This document shows, piece after piece, positions 1 through 7,662 of a stretch of DNA of 35,713 bases. The stretch spans positions 1 to 35,713 of the forward strand of contig CANQSN010000017.1 of the NCBI GenBank assembly GCA_947626505.1. The letters are read 5' to 3'. The notes under the pieces are model-generated. The model searched no databases. It was given only the letters and a program-made list of their open reading frames with translations, and was not told where the DNA came from. Each line of letters opens with the position of its first letter. The first letter of the stretch is position 1. Source of the DNA: an uncultured Lachnospiraceae bacterium (GTDB lineage: Bacteria; Bacillota; Clostridia; Lachnospirales; Lachnospiraceae). The position numbers and the translations under genes are program-made.

Positions 1-426
1 GACATACTATGTTGGTTGGCTGAACTTATGAAACACCGTAACGCATCTGATACAAAGCGTTATAAAATGCTTGCGGCAAAATTCATTGAGAAATATGGAC
101 TTGATACAGACGGATATGATGTCATCAAGGGTTGGAGAGCCAATGCGTCATATTTCTACATAGCCAAAGAGTTTGTCAGAGATAATATAGATGTGGATAT
201 TCTCGAAGAACTTTTATTATTAGGAGATTTGGGGGTACAGTATTGTATTAAGTCTCCTCTTGCGTATTCAAAGCTGCAAGAAGTTAAAGAGGATATTTTG
301 ATGGTAAACTACGACGAATTTAATGCAAAATATAATTTGAGGGATGTTGAGGCACGACAAAAAATGAGAGACTTGGTAAATTCTGACGCCAATAAAGTGA
401 CAAAGGTGTTCAGCACACTTTTTTGA
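1..426 (+). CDS. DUF3990-like protein, C-terminal part (left edge)
   Basis: The reading frame is open to the first base, so this is probably the tail of a longer gene; internal TTG (16) and ATG (28) codons could be starts but have no clear ribosome binding site. The visible part contains the stretches GYDVIKGWRANASYF and LGDLGVQYCIKS, which resemble the C-terminal half of DUF3990 proteins; from memory this family is grouped with the ADP-ribosyltransferase fold. The N-terminal NAD-binding part would lie outside the window, so catalytic residues cannot be judged. It ends 12 bases before the next gene, and two bases after its stop there is a GAGAGG ribosome binding site, so the three first genes look like one operon ending with a NADAR gene. 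Its role as an ADP-ribosylating toxin or effector is inference from family and neighbours. Confidence 0.6.
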   Translation, partial: DILCWLAELMKHRNASDTKRYKMLAAKFIEKYGLDTDGYDVIKGWRANASYFYIAKEFVRDNIDVDILEELLLLGDLGVQYCIKSPLAYSKLQEVKEDILMVNYDEFNAKYNLRDVEARQKMRDLVNSDANKVTKVFSTLF

Positions 427-438
427 GAGGTTAAAGTT

Positions 439-855
439 ATGCAGGCATATTCAGATGTTTATTTAAATGATGTTGTGGAGAGTCAGGGGAAACTCTTTGA
501 CTTTGTAGCGCAGTCCTTTCCTGACAAGGATACAAAAGATTTTATCCAAACATACATGGCAAGTAAAACGCGCAAAAGTATTGATGAAGCCAAAGCCTAT
601 GTTATTACAATGAATGCGGAAGAACTATGGAACTACTTCTCAAAAACCGAGGGCTATAAACTAAAGGAAGGCAATGCGCTTCAAGGGTTTTTGCCTGATT
701 GGATTGGCGAATTTTACGCATATTACCAATGGTATTACAATGTACCCAGTTCAGAACTGATTAGGAAAGTTCCGATTGAATTTTTGTCTAAAGCTTATTT
801 TGGCTTGCACGACTTGGAACTGGACTTGGCTGTTAAAAAGGTTGGTGATGTTTAA
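439..855 (+). CDS. Small hypothetical protein in DUF3990/NADAR operon
   Basis: A 138-residue soluble protein without signal peptide or membrane segment. I do not recognise a named domain. It is rich in aromatic residues in the second half (EFYAYYQWYYNVPSSELI), and similar small proteins are, to my recollection, often found next to DUF3990/DUF3791 genes in gut Clostridia. The ATG is preceded by GAGAGGTTAAAG, and its TAA stop overlaps the ATG of the next gene by one base (TAATG), so translation of the NADAR gene is probably coupled to it. A partner, adaptor or immunity role for the DUF3990 protein is possible but only suggested by position. Confidence 0.75.
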   Translation: MQAYSDVYLNDVVESQGKLFDFVAQSFPDKDTKDFIQTYMASKTRKSIDEAKAYVITMNAEELWNYFSKTEGYKLKEGNALQGFLPDWIGEFYAYYQWYYNVPSSELIRKVPIEFLSKAYFGLHDLELDLAVKKVGDV

Positions 856-1337
856 TGCAGATTGTTTGTTTTCATAATCCTGATGAAGATAATGGCTTTT
901 TAAGTAATTGGTATCTTTCTGACTTTTCGGTAGACGGTATTACATTTTCATCTATGGAACAGTATATGATGTATAAAAAAGCTATCTGTTTCAAAGATGA
1001 TGAAATTGCCGCTCAGATTTTAGAAACGAAGGAAGTGACAGAGATAAAGGCGCTTGGGCGAATGGTCGCCGGATATGATGACAATATTTGGAACGGTATC
1101 AGGCAGATAGTAGTATATCAAGGACTAATGGAAAAATTTACACAAAACGATGAATTGAGGGACAAACTTCTTAAAACCGGAAAATCCGTTTTGGCAGAAT
1201 GCGCTGTTAAAGATACGATTTGGGGTATTGGTTTGTCGATGAGAGATTCAGACAGGTTTGAAATGGCGAAGTGGAAAGGTCAAAATCTGCTTGGTTATAC
1301 GCTTATGATGGTAAGAGAGACTATAAATAGCTTATGA
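855..1337 (+). CDS. NADAR (YbiA-like) domain protein
   Basis: A 160-residue stand-alone NADAR protein covering the whole family length. Family hallmarks are visible in order: GFLSNWYLSDF near the start, SSMEQYMMYKKA (about residues 32-43), the conserved IKALGR, TIWGIGLSMRD in the second half, and the C-terminal KWKGQNLLGYTLMMVR. Family members include YbiA, an N-glycosidase acting on riboflavin intermediates, and proteins that remove ADP-ribose from guanosine and act as antidotes to ADP-ribosylating toxins. The ATG overlaps the stop of the preceding gene, and a DUF3990-like gene stands two genes upstream, so a role in reversing ADP-ribosylation is a reasonable inference. Its last 11 bases overlap the start of the hsdS remnant, so the operon abuts the specificity cassette directly. 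Confidence 0.88.
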   Translation: MQIVCFHNPDEDNGFLSNWYLSDFSVDGITFSSMEQYMMYKKAICFKDDEIAAQILETKEVTEIKALGRMVAGYDDNIWNGIRQIVVYQGLMEKFTQNDELRDKLLKTGKSVLAECAVKDTIWGIGLSMRDSDRFEMAKWKGQNLLGYTLMMVRETINSL

Positions 1338-1344
1338 TTGGGAA

Positions 1345-1353
1345 CAGCGTAAG
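1345..1353 (+). repeat. Putative recombination core site, copy 1 (5' edge of hsdS cassette)
   Basis: CAGCGTAAG, coding QRK in the WEQRKLGE motif at the beginning of the hsdS cassette. The same nine bases occur at 1819, at 4921, and inverted at 5911. The role as crossover core is inferred from its positions at cassette edges and around the recombinase gene. Confidence 0.5.
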
Positions 1354-1818
1354 TTGGGGGAAGTGTTTAGGGAAAGAACGGAAAGAGCAAATGGAGATGA
1401 AGAATTATTGTCGGTAACTATAGGAAATGGCGTTATCAGACAAGCCGACTCTGATAAAAGAAATATTGCCTCAGAAGATAAAAGTAATTATAAAATTGTT
1501 CATGTAGGAGATGTACCATATAACTCTATGCGCATGTGGCAAGGTGCGGTTGGAAACTCCGAATATAATGGAATTGTAAGCCCTGCGTATACTGTACTTG
1601 TGCCAGAAGCGGAAACAAATGGAAAGTTTTTCATGGAACTATTTAAGAAGGAATCTTCACTGAAAATATTTCAGAGATGGTCACAAGGTTTAACATCGGA
1701 TACATGGAATTTGAAATATCCAGTATTGTCTACTATAGAATTTTTTATACCAACTATAGAGGAACAGAATCAAATAGCTTTATTTTTTGAGCGGATCGAC
1801 CACCTCATCACCCTTCAC

Positions 1819-1827
1819 CAGCGTAAG
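1819..1827 (+). repeat. Putative recombination core site, copy 2 (3' edge of hsdS cassette)
   Basis: CAGCGTAAG followed by TG, coding QRK at the end of the LHQRK helix motif. HsdS homology stops exactly here: the following residues (CIYTIKIINF) no longer look like the conserved helical spacer. Direct orientation relative to the copy at 1345. Confidence 0.5.
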
Positions 1828-1895
1828 TGTATTTACACAATAAAAATCATAAATTTCATAAAACACAAAAGTTTTCACTAGAAAGGAGATGCAAG

Positions 1896-4877
1896 ATGGC
1901 AGAATTGGAGTCTGTGATTGAGCAGAAACTTATAGAACAGTTGGTATATGGAGATTCCCAATGGGTATATAGGAAAGATTTGAAAACAGAACAGGATTTG
2001 TGGGCAAATTTCAAGTATATACTTGAGCAAAATAATAAGGAGCGGTTAAATGGAAAGAACCTCTCCGATGCTGAATTTGAACAGATAAAGAACCAGCTTC
2101 AGTTTTCCTCGTTTTATAAAGCGGGCGAATGGCTGGTCGGAGAAAATGGGAAAGTACAAGTTCATGTGCAGAGAGATACAGAACGCCTGCATCTGGTTGT
2201 GATGAATCATGAGCATATTGCCGGAGGAAGCAGTGTATATGAAGTGATTAACCAGTACAATGCATTACAGACCGATGAGAATAATGCGCAGCCTGTAAGG
2301 GATAGAAGATTCGATGTGACGCTTATGATTAATGGGCTTCCTATGATACATATTGAATTGAAAAACAAGCAGCATTCTTATATGGACGGATTTCATCAGA
2401 TTAAGAAATATATAGGAGAGGGAAAGTTCACCGGAATTTTTTCAGCGGTTCAGATGTTTGTAATCAGCAATGGCGTAGACACCAAGTATTTTTCGGCTGC
2501 GCAGGATACGGAACTGAATCCTAAGTTTATCAGCGGATGGCTGGATAAAGATAATAATCCGGTAACAGATTATATAGATTTTGCAAAAAGCGTCTTGCGA
2601 ATACCGCAGGCTCATGAGATGATTGCGCGTTATACGGTATTGGATGTGGAAAAAAGGAAACTCATTTTGTTGCGTCCTTATCAGATTCATGCGATAGAGG
2701 CGATGAGGGAGGCGTCTAAAACCGGAAAATCCGGATTTATCTGGCACACAACCGGCTCTGGAAAGACGTTGACTTCCTATAAGTCAACCAGAAATCTGTT
2801 GATGGATATTCCGTCTATTGACAAGGCGGTGTTTTTGATTGACAGAAAGGATTTGGATGCACAGACAGGCGAAGATTTTAAAGCATATGCGTACCATGAT
2901 TCTATAGACGTTGACAAGACGGATCATGTGACAGATTTAAAGAATAAGCTGAAGTCCAACGACAGACAGGTAATAGTTACAACCATTCAGAAGCTGCACC
3001 TTTTGATTGCGAAGCGGCTGAAAGAAGACACATCGGAATACAATAAGATAAGGTCGCTCAAAGTAGCATTTGTGGTGGATGAATGTCATAGGGCGGTCAC
3101 GCCGGGAACGAAACGAGAGTTGGAACGATTCTTTGGGAGGTCTTTGTGGTTTGGTTTTACAGGGACTCCAAGATTTGCGGAAAATCCATATCCGCAGATG
3201 GGTGATTTGCCGCGTACAACGGAAGAACTGTATGGCGAGTGCCTCCACAAATATACGATACAGAATGCGATTCATGATGATGCGGTTCTGGGATTTCAGG
3301 TGGAGCATGATGGCCCTAAGAACATTACCGACGAGACTGACAGCAGCATATATGACAATGAAACGCATATGCTGCAGGTATTGGATATTATTTTAAACAA
3401 ATCCTACCATAAGCTGGGATTTCAAAACGGAAAAGGAAAGACTTATGAAGGATTGCTTACTACAAGTTCCATTCCGCTGGCTCAGAAATATTATGAACTG
3501 CTGACGAGGGTAAAAAATGGGGAAACGCCGCTTAAAATCAGCGATAAGGTAAAGCAGGTATTGCCGGATTTTCCTAAATTTGCAATTACTTATTCCATAT
3601 CGGAAAATGAAGAAAATTCGCAAGTAAACCAGCAAAAAATGCAGAAATCACTTGATGATTATAATGGGATGTTTAATACGAAGTATGAACTTTCACAGAT
3701 TCAAGGATACAATGCTAACTTGAATAAAAGACTTGCCAGAAAGGAACCGAAATACCAGAGCAGGAGTGAACAGCTCGATCTTGTCATTGTTGTGGATCGT
3801 CTGCTGACAGGATTTGACGCTCCATGCATGTCAACGATTTTTATAGACAGACAGCCTATGGGGCCGCATGATTTGATTCAGGCTTTTTCGAGGACAAACC
3901 GTATTTTTGACAAAAGCAAGACTTATGGACAGATTGTCACGTTCCAGGCGCCAAAGCTTTTTAAGGAAAGGGTAGATGAAGCGGTTAAATTATATTCTGC
4001 CGGCGGTACTAAAGAGGCTCTTATGGCGGAATGGGAGGAGATTGAACCGGCGTTCCGAAAAGCTTTGTCTGCGCTTAGGGTTGCTGCAGAAACGCCTGAA
4101 GATGTTTCGGCGCTTTCGCATAAAGAAAAAGAAGAATTTGTAAAGATGTTCCAGAACTTTGACAGATTATTTGCACAGCTTCGGTCGTTTACCAATTATG
4201 ATGACAGTATGCTGTCCGGATACGGAATTACACAGGAGGAGTATGACGACTATGCGGGGCATTATCTGAATGTGGTAGAGGAATTAAAGTCAGATGATGA
4301 TACGTTTGATGATGTAGGTGATGAAGGAACGGTTATAAATTCGGATTATGAGCTGATGGCGTACAGCAGTACAAAGATTGACTATGAGTATATTATAAGC
4401 CTGATTCAGCATATTGTTACGCCGGACAGCGAGGAGGGAACAATAACTCCGGAAGAAAGACAAAAGAAGCTTGATGAGGTGAAGCAGTATGTTGAAGAAT
4501 TGCGGAAAAGTAATTCAAAAATTGCGGATATTATGACTAATTTGATTCATGAAATTGAAGAAGACGAAGAAAAATACAGGGGGCAGTCCATTCTTAATAT
4601 TGTGGAAAGTATGAAATGGGATTGCATTGATCGTGTAATCACTGATTTTTGCGTTACATGGTATGCGTCTAAAGAGGATGTGATGTATGCGGCTATGCAT
4701 TACAGAAATGGCGAGATACCGAATGAAAGCGCTATAAAGGCAACAACTGATTTTACAAGCTATAAAGCCAAAGCCGCACAGGAAAAGCCTTTGCCTAAAT
4801 TTAAATATTATAAGCAGATGATAGAGGAATTAAGAAAAACTTTGGACGAGGAGATTAAGCCGCTTCTTGTTCGGTAG
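1896..4877 (+). CDS. hsdR: Type I restriction enzyme, endonuclease/translocase subunit HsdR
   Basis: A 993-residue, full-length R subunit. Together with HsdM and HsdS it forms the complex that translocates DNA and cuts unmethylated DNA in the cytoplasm. The N-terminal nuclease domain shows the PD-(D/E)xK pattern with D140 and E154-L-K156. The motor follows: Walker A GSGKT at 287-291, DECH box at 395-398, then GFTGTPRF, and a second helicase lobe with LTGFDAPCMSTIFIDR and QAFSRTNRIF. The C-terminal third is a helical region for assembly. The start is the ATG preceded by GAAAGGAG eight bases upstream; an earlier in-frame codon at 1827 lies within the hsdS remnant and is unlikely. It follows the hsdS cassette by 14 bases and precedes a recombinase gene. 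hsdM is not in the window. Confidence 0.96.
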   Translation: MAELESVIEQKLIEQLVYGDSQWVYRKDLKTEQDLWANFKYILEQNNKERLNGKNLSDAEFEQIKNQLQFSSFYKAGEWLVGENGKVQVHVQRDTERLHLVVMNHEHIAGGSSVYEVINQYNALQTDENNAQPVRDRRFDVTLMINGLPMIHIELKNKQHSYMDGFHQIKKYIGEGKFTGIFSAVQMFVISNGVDTKYFSAAQDTELNPKFISGWLDKDNNPVTDYIDFAKSVLRIPQAHEMIARYTVLDVEKRKLILLRPYQIHAIEAMREASKTGKSGFIWHTTGSGKTLTSYKSTRNLLMDIPSIDKAVFLIDRKDLDAQTGEDFKAYAYHDSIDVDKTDHVTDLKNKLKSNDRQVIVTTIQKLHLLIAKRLKEDTSEYNKIRSLKVAFVVDECHRAVTPGTKRELERFFGRSLWFGFTGTPRFAENPYPQMGDLPRTTEELYGECLHKYTIQNAIHDDAVLGFQVEHDGPKNITDETDSSIYDNETHMLQVLDIILNKSYHKLGFQNGKGKTYEGLLTTSSIPLAQKYYELLTRVKNGETPLKISDKVKQVLPDFPKFAITYSISENEENSQVNQQKMQKSLDDYNGMFNTKYELSQIQGYNANLNKRLARKEPKYQSRSEQLDLVIVVDRLLTGFDAPCMSTIFIDRQPMGPHDLIQAFSRTNRIFDKSKTYGQIVTFQAPKLFKERVDEAVKLYSAGGTKEALMAEWEEIEPAFRKALSALRVAAETPEDVSALSHKEKEEFVKMFQNFDRLFAQLRSFTNYDDSMLSGYGITQEEYDDYAGHYLNVVEELKSDDDTFDDVGDEGTVINSDYELMAYSSTKIDYEYIISLIQHIVTPDSEEGTITPEERQKKLDEVKQYVEELRKSNSKIADIMTNLIHEIEEDEEKYRGQSILNIVESMKWDCIDRVITDFCVTWYASKEDVMYAAMHYRNGEIPNESAIKATTDFTSYKAKAAQEKPLPKFKYYKQMIEELRKTLDEEIKPLLVR

Positions 4878-4920
4878 CTGGCTTGCAAGAGACTTATTTG
4901 TTTGTCATTATTGTTTATAT

Positions 4921-4929
4921 CAGCGTAAG
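4921..4929 (+). repeat. Putative recombination core site, copy 3 (upstream of recombinase)
   Basis: CAGCGTAAG followed by TG, 29 bases before the recombinase ATG, outside any coding region. Same orientation as the two hsdS copies; inverted relative to the copy at 5911. Confidence 0.45.
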
Positions 4930-4958
4930 TGATTTCAGAAAGAAAATGGAGGTAACTT

Positions 4959-5885
4959 ATGCTAAGTGATATAGACAAAAGTACGTATTTTTATGAGTAT
5001 TATCAACAGTGGGTAGATGTTTATAAGAAGGGGGCAGTCAGAGAAGCAACGCTGTCCAAATATCTTATGACACAAAAATGGATTATGAAGCTTGCTCCGA
5101 AACTAAAAATTGCTGAATTGACGCGAACTGTTTATCAGCAGATTTTGAATGATTATGCGAAAGAGCATGAAAGACAGACAACATTGGATTTCCACCATCA
5201 GCTAAAAGGGGCAATATTGGATGCTGTTGATGAAGGGCTTATTGAGCGCGATCCTACCAGAAAAGCGATTATAAAAGGCAAGCAGCCGGGAGCGAAAAAA
5301 ATAAAATATCTGAATCAATTTGAACTCCATACTCTTATAGCGGATTTGGATTTAAAAGATGAGGTAAGCTGGGACTGGTTTATTTTATTGGTCGCTAAAA
5401 CAGGAATGAGATTTTCAGAAGCGCTTGCAATTACTCCGGCGGATTTTGATTTTGCCAGACAGACGCTATCGGTTGGAAAAACATGGGATTATAAAGGCAA
5501 TGGCGGATTTTTGCCTACTAAGAACCGGTCTTCGGTAAGAAAAATACAGATAGACTGGCAGATTGTAGTTAAGTTTTCGGAGCTGATTAAAGGTTTGCCG
5601 GAAGATGAGCCAATTTTTGTGGGAAATACTAAGATTTATAATTCTACAGTGAATGATGTGTTGACAAGGCATTGTAAGTCGTGCGGAATTTCAGAGATTT
5701 CTATTCATGGGCTTCGTCACACACATGCGTCCCTACTTTTGTTTGCAGGCGTGTCGATTGCAAGCGTTGCCCGCAGGTTGGGACATGCAAGCATGACAAC
5801 GACGCAGAAGACATACTTGCATATCATTCAGGAACTTGAGAACAAGGACGTCGATTTGGTTATGAGAACTTTATCAGGATTATAA
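4959..5885 (+). CDS. Tyrosine recombinase of the hsdS locus
   Basis: A 308-residue tyrosine recombinase/integrase. An N-terminal SAM-like DNA-binding domain (about 10-95) precedes a catalytic domain with a complete set of recognisable residues: R151 in GMRFSEA, H250-x-x-R253 in HGLRHTH, H276 in LGHAS and the nucleophile Y286 in TQKTYLHI. The ATG has a GGAGG five bases upstream. Phage integrases of this size exist, but no other phage or conjugative gene is nearby; instead it sits directly after hsdR, and an inverted pair of CAGCGTAAG sites brackets the gene. Recombinases placed this way invert or exchange hsdS halves and change the sequence specificity of the enzyme. That function is inferred from context and site positions. 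Confidence 0.92.
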   Translation: MLSDIDKSTYFYEYYQQWVDVYKKGAVREATLSKYLMTQKWIMKLAPKLKIAELTRTVYQQILNDYAKEHERQTTLDFHHQLKGAILDAVDEGLIERDPTRKAIIKGKQPGAKKIKYLNQFELHTLIADLDLKDEVSWDWFILLVAKTGMRFSEALAITPADFDFARQTLSVGKTWDYKGNGGFLPTKNRSSVRKIQIDWQIVVKFSELIKGLPEDEPIFVGNTKIYNSTVNDVLTRHCKSCGISEISIHGLRHTHASLLLFAGVSIASVARRLGHASMTTTQKTYLHIIQELENKDVDLVMRTLSGL

Positions 5886-5910
5886 ATGTTAATTGAGTGA
5901 CTGTAAACTG

Positions 5911-5919
5911 CTTACGCTG
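5911..5919 (-). repeat. Putative recombination core site, copy 4, inverted (downstream of recombinase)
   Basis: CTTACGCTG on the plus strand, i.e. CAGCGTAAG on the minus strand, 26 bases after the recombinase stop. Together with the copy at 4921 it forms an inverted pair about 1 kb apart; together with 1345 and 1819 it could support inversion of the whole hsdS-hsdR-recombinase segment. Confidence 0.45.
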
Positions 5920-5977
5920 ATTTTTCATAGAAAACATCATGAAATACAAGATGATATTTAAAAGGAGGTTTATCATT

Positions 5978-6616
5978 ATGACTGAAAATATTGAGGTATT
6001 TAACCAGAACAGCATTTGCATAAAGAACGAGGGTAAAAATATTTACATTGATCCGTTCAAAATAAAGATAGAAGCGCATAATGCGGACTACATTTTGATT
6101 ACGCATGACCACTATGACCATTTTTCACCGGAGGATATAAAAAAGGTGGCGAACAGCGGTACAATCCTTATCGTGCCGGAGAAAATGTCGGACAAAGCGC
6201 AGGAGGTTTCCGGTCTGGTAAAGCAGATTGTGACAGTAAAGCCGAATGTTTACCGAAAGGTTGAGGAATTGGAATTTGAAACGGTTCCGGCGTACAACAT
6301 CCTAAAACCGTTTCACCCAAAGAGCGCCGAGTGGGTAGGCTATGTTCTTATAATCGGCGGGAAGCGAATCTATATTGCAGGGGATACGGATGCTACTAAA
6401 GAAGCAAAGGCGGTCAAGTGTGATGTTGCGCTGATACCTATCGGCGGCACTTATACAATGGATGCGAAAAAGGCGGCGGAGCTTGTGGACGCCATCCAGC
6501 CGGATGTGGTTATTCCTACGCATTACGGGAGCGTTGTGGGAAAACCGTCTGACGGGGAGACATTTGCCGAATATGTGAAGGCTCCTGTCAAAGTGGAGTT
6601 AAAAATAAGTTTTTAA
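5978..6616 (+). CDS. Metallo-beta-lactamase-fold hydrolase, UlaG-like
   Basis: A 212-residue cytoplasmic metal-dependent hydrolase. The zinc-binding signature THDHYDH lies at residues 42-48, further ligands are likely in IAGDTDAT (about 128-135) and PTHYGS near the C-terminus, and the opening lines (ICIKNEGKNIYIDPF) are typical of the UlaG/UPF0173 branch of the fold. The substrate cannot be told from sequence; UlaG itself opens L-ascorbate-6-phosphate lactone, but most relatives are uncharacterised. The start is the ATG seven bases after AAAGGAGG. It stands alone between the recombinase and a convergent AraC-type gene, and is the first gene beyond the restriction island. Confidence 0.88.
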   Translation: MTENIEVFNQNSICIKNEGKNIYIDPFKIKIEAHNADYILITHDHYDHFSPEDIKKVANSGTILIVPEKMSDKAQEVSGLVKQIVTVKPNVYRKVEELEFETVPAYNILKPFHPKSAEWVGYVLIIGGKRIYIAGDTDATKEAKAVKCDVALIPIGGTYTMDAKKAAELVDAIQPDVVIPTHYGSVVGKPSDGETFAEYVKAPVKVELKISF

Positions 6617-6673
6617 TATGAACCGGCGAGAGGCAGGCAAATGAGAGATTTTTTACGAAAACCTGACTTGTTC

Positions 6674-7438
6674 TCATTTATCAGTCTCTTTCTCCCCCCC
6701 GATTTCTGTATTGCGAAAATGTTGCTCTCGGTACTGAATTGGCGTCATTTTCGCCCTTTTACGGAATTGCTCTGTAAAATAGCTTTGACTTGGAAATGCC
6801 AGCGTCATAGCTATCTGGGCGACAGTATAGTCCGAATAGATTAGCATATTCTTCGCGGTTTTAATCTTCTGCTCCATAATGTAGCTGCTTATAGAGCGTC
6901 CGGTTTGCTTTTTAAATAGTCTTGAAAGATAATTCTCGCTTAAAGAAACATATTGCGCCAGTTGCGAAACGGTAATCCTTGTATTAAGGTGGTCGTGAAT
7001 ATAATCTATGCAGCTTGCAACCGGCTTAGAGCAGATTTTTTCCTTTCGTAAGTTATTCATCCGTTTAGCATAATCAAGGCACATTACCGGATGAAGGTCG
7101 GACACCGACTTGGCGTCGGTCATCTTATCCGCCTTTTGAATGTAATAATCGCTAATACTGTATGCCTCTGACAACTCCATTCCGCCTTCGATACAGTAAC
7201 GCGCTATTAAAGCAGTTGTAATTACAAAATGGTATTTGATATGGCGGACATAATTATCAGATAAGATACCGAGACCTTTCTTCTCAATTAAGGGCTGCTT
7301 GCAAAGCTCCTCGGTACGCTTTATGTCTCCCGCTTTAATTACCGAATAAAATTCCAACTCCGGATCATAGGGAGCGCGAAGCGATTCTTTTTCTCTTCTT
7401 ACATATTCCTGATAAAACAATTCCTTATCACTATTCAT
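6674..7438 (-). CDS. AraC-family transcriptional regulator
   Basis: A 254-residue regulator. The C-terminal hundred residues form an AraC double helix-turn-helix: CIDYIHDHLNTRITVSQLAQ, then ENYLSRLFKKQTG, then VAQIAMTLAFPSQSYFTEQFRKR and the family-typical M-TPIQYRE. The N-terminal 140 residues match the helical region common in Clostridia AraC proteins (HIKYHFVITTALIARYCIEGG, with LSEAYSISDYYIQKAD) rather than a cupin. The start chosen is the ATG preceded by GGGAGGGG; an ATG five codons earlier overlaps that site. It is divergent from the secreted GH16 glucanase gene with 224 bases between them and is the obvious candidate to control it, a context-based inference. Confidence 0.92.
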   Translation of the reverse strand: MNSDKELFYQEYVRREKESLRAPYDPELEFYSVIKAGDIKRTEELCKQPLIEKKGLGILSDNYVRHIKYHFVITTALIARYCIEGGMELSEAYSISDYYIQKADKMTDAKSVSDLHPVMCLDYAKRMNNLRKEKICSKPVASCIDYIHDHLNTRITVSQLAQYVSLSENYLSRLFKKQTGRSISSYIMEQKIKTAKNMLIYSDYTVAQIAMTLAFPSQSYFTEQFRKRAKMTPIQYREQHFRNTEIGGEKETDK

Positions 7439-7662
7439 GCTTTCCCCTCCCATATATATCAGCCTGATAAAAGAGTTTTAACCCTTTAATATGATAGCAT
7501 TAAAACGATAAAAAAGATAGTAATATTATATAATGTTTTTTTATATTATGTAAAAATATTATTAGCAAATAAACGGTCGTTTCAGATTAAAGAAAGGGGT
7601 GAAAAAATTAATTTTAAAATGGGGATTTCCCATCATTTACGCAATTTTAAAGAAAGGTAGGA
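7439..7662. promoter_or_regulatory. Divergent intergenic region of araC-type gene and GH16 gene
   Basis: 224 very AT-rich bases. A TATAAT at 7529-7534 could be the -10 box for the GH16 gene, but I see no good -35. ATCAG-CC-TGAT at about 7459-7470 is a small inverted repeat close to the regulator gene. TTAAAGAAAGG occurs twice (around 7588 and 7648), the second copy being the ribosome binding site of the GH16 gene, leaving an untranslated leader. Confidence 0.35.

Larger units (their letters stand above)
1327..1881 (+). pseudogene. hsdS: Type I restriction specificity subunit cassette, truncated at both ends
   Basis: The frame begins directly after a TAA (1324-1326) and reads DWEQRKLGEV, the familiar start of an internal target-recognition domain of HsdS, so it lacks an N-terminus; a TTG at 1354 has no ribosome binding site. 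It continues through a recognition domain (YNSMRMWQGAVG, SPAYTVLVP, RWSQGLTSDTWNLKYPVLSTIEFFIP) to EEQNQIALFFERIDHLITLHQRK, after which the expected helical tail is replaced by unrelated residues and a stop. About 178 residues remain against roughly 400 in a complete subunit. Both ends coincide with the sequence CAGCGTAAG, which encodes QRK. It is best read as a silent donor cassette that a neighbouring recombinase could exchange with an expressed hsdS outside the window. It lies immediately before hsdR. Confidence 0.85.

Noticed and set aside
1827-1895. Extension of HsdR to the codon at 1827
   Set aside because: It would begin within the hsdS remnant without a ribosome binding site; the ATG at 1896 has a strong one.
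4959-5919. Integrated phage or integrative element at the recombinase
   Set aside because: No phage, conjugation or excisionase genes, no tRNA target, and the adjacent hsdS/hsdR with shared sites give a simpler explanation.
6639-6679. Hairpin AAATGAGA/TCTCATTT between the MBL-fold gene and the AraC-type gene as a terminator
   Set aside because: Only 8 AT-rich base pairs around a 25-base loop and no T run; too weak to call.
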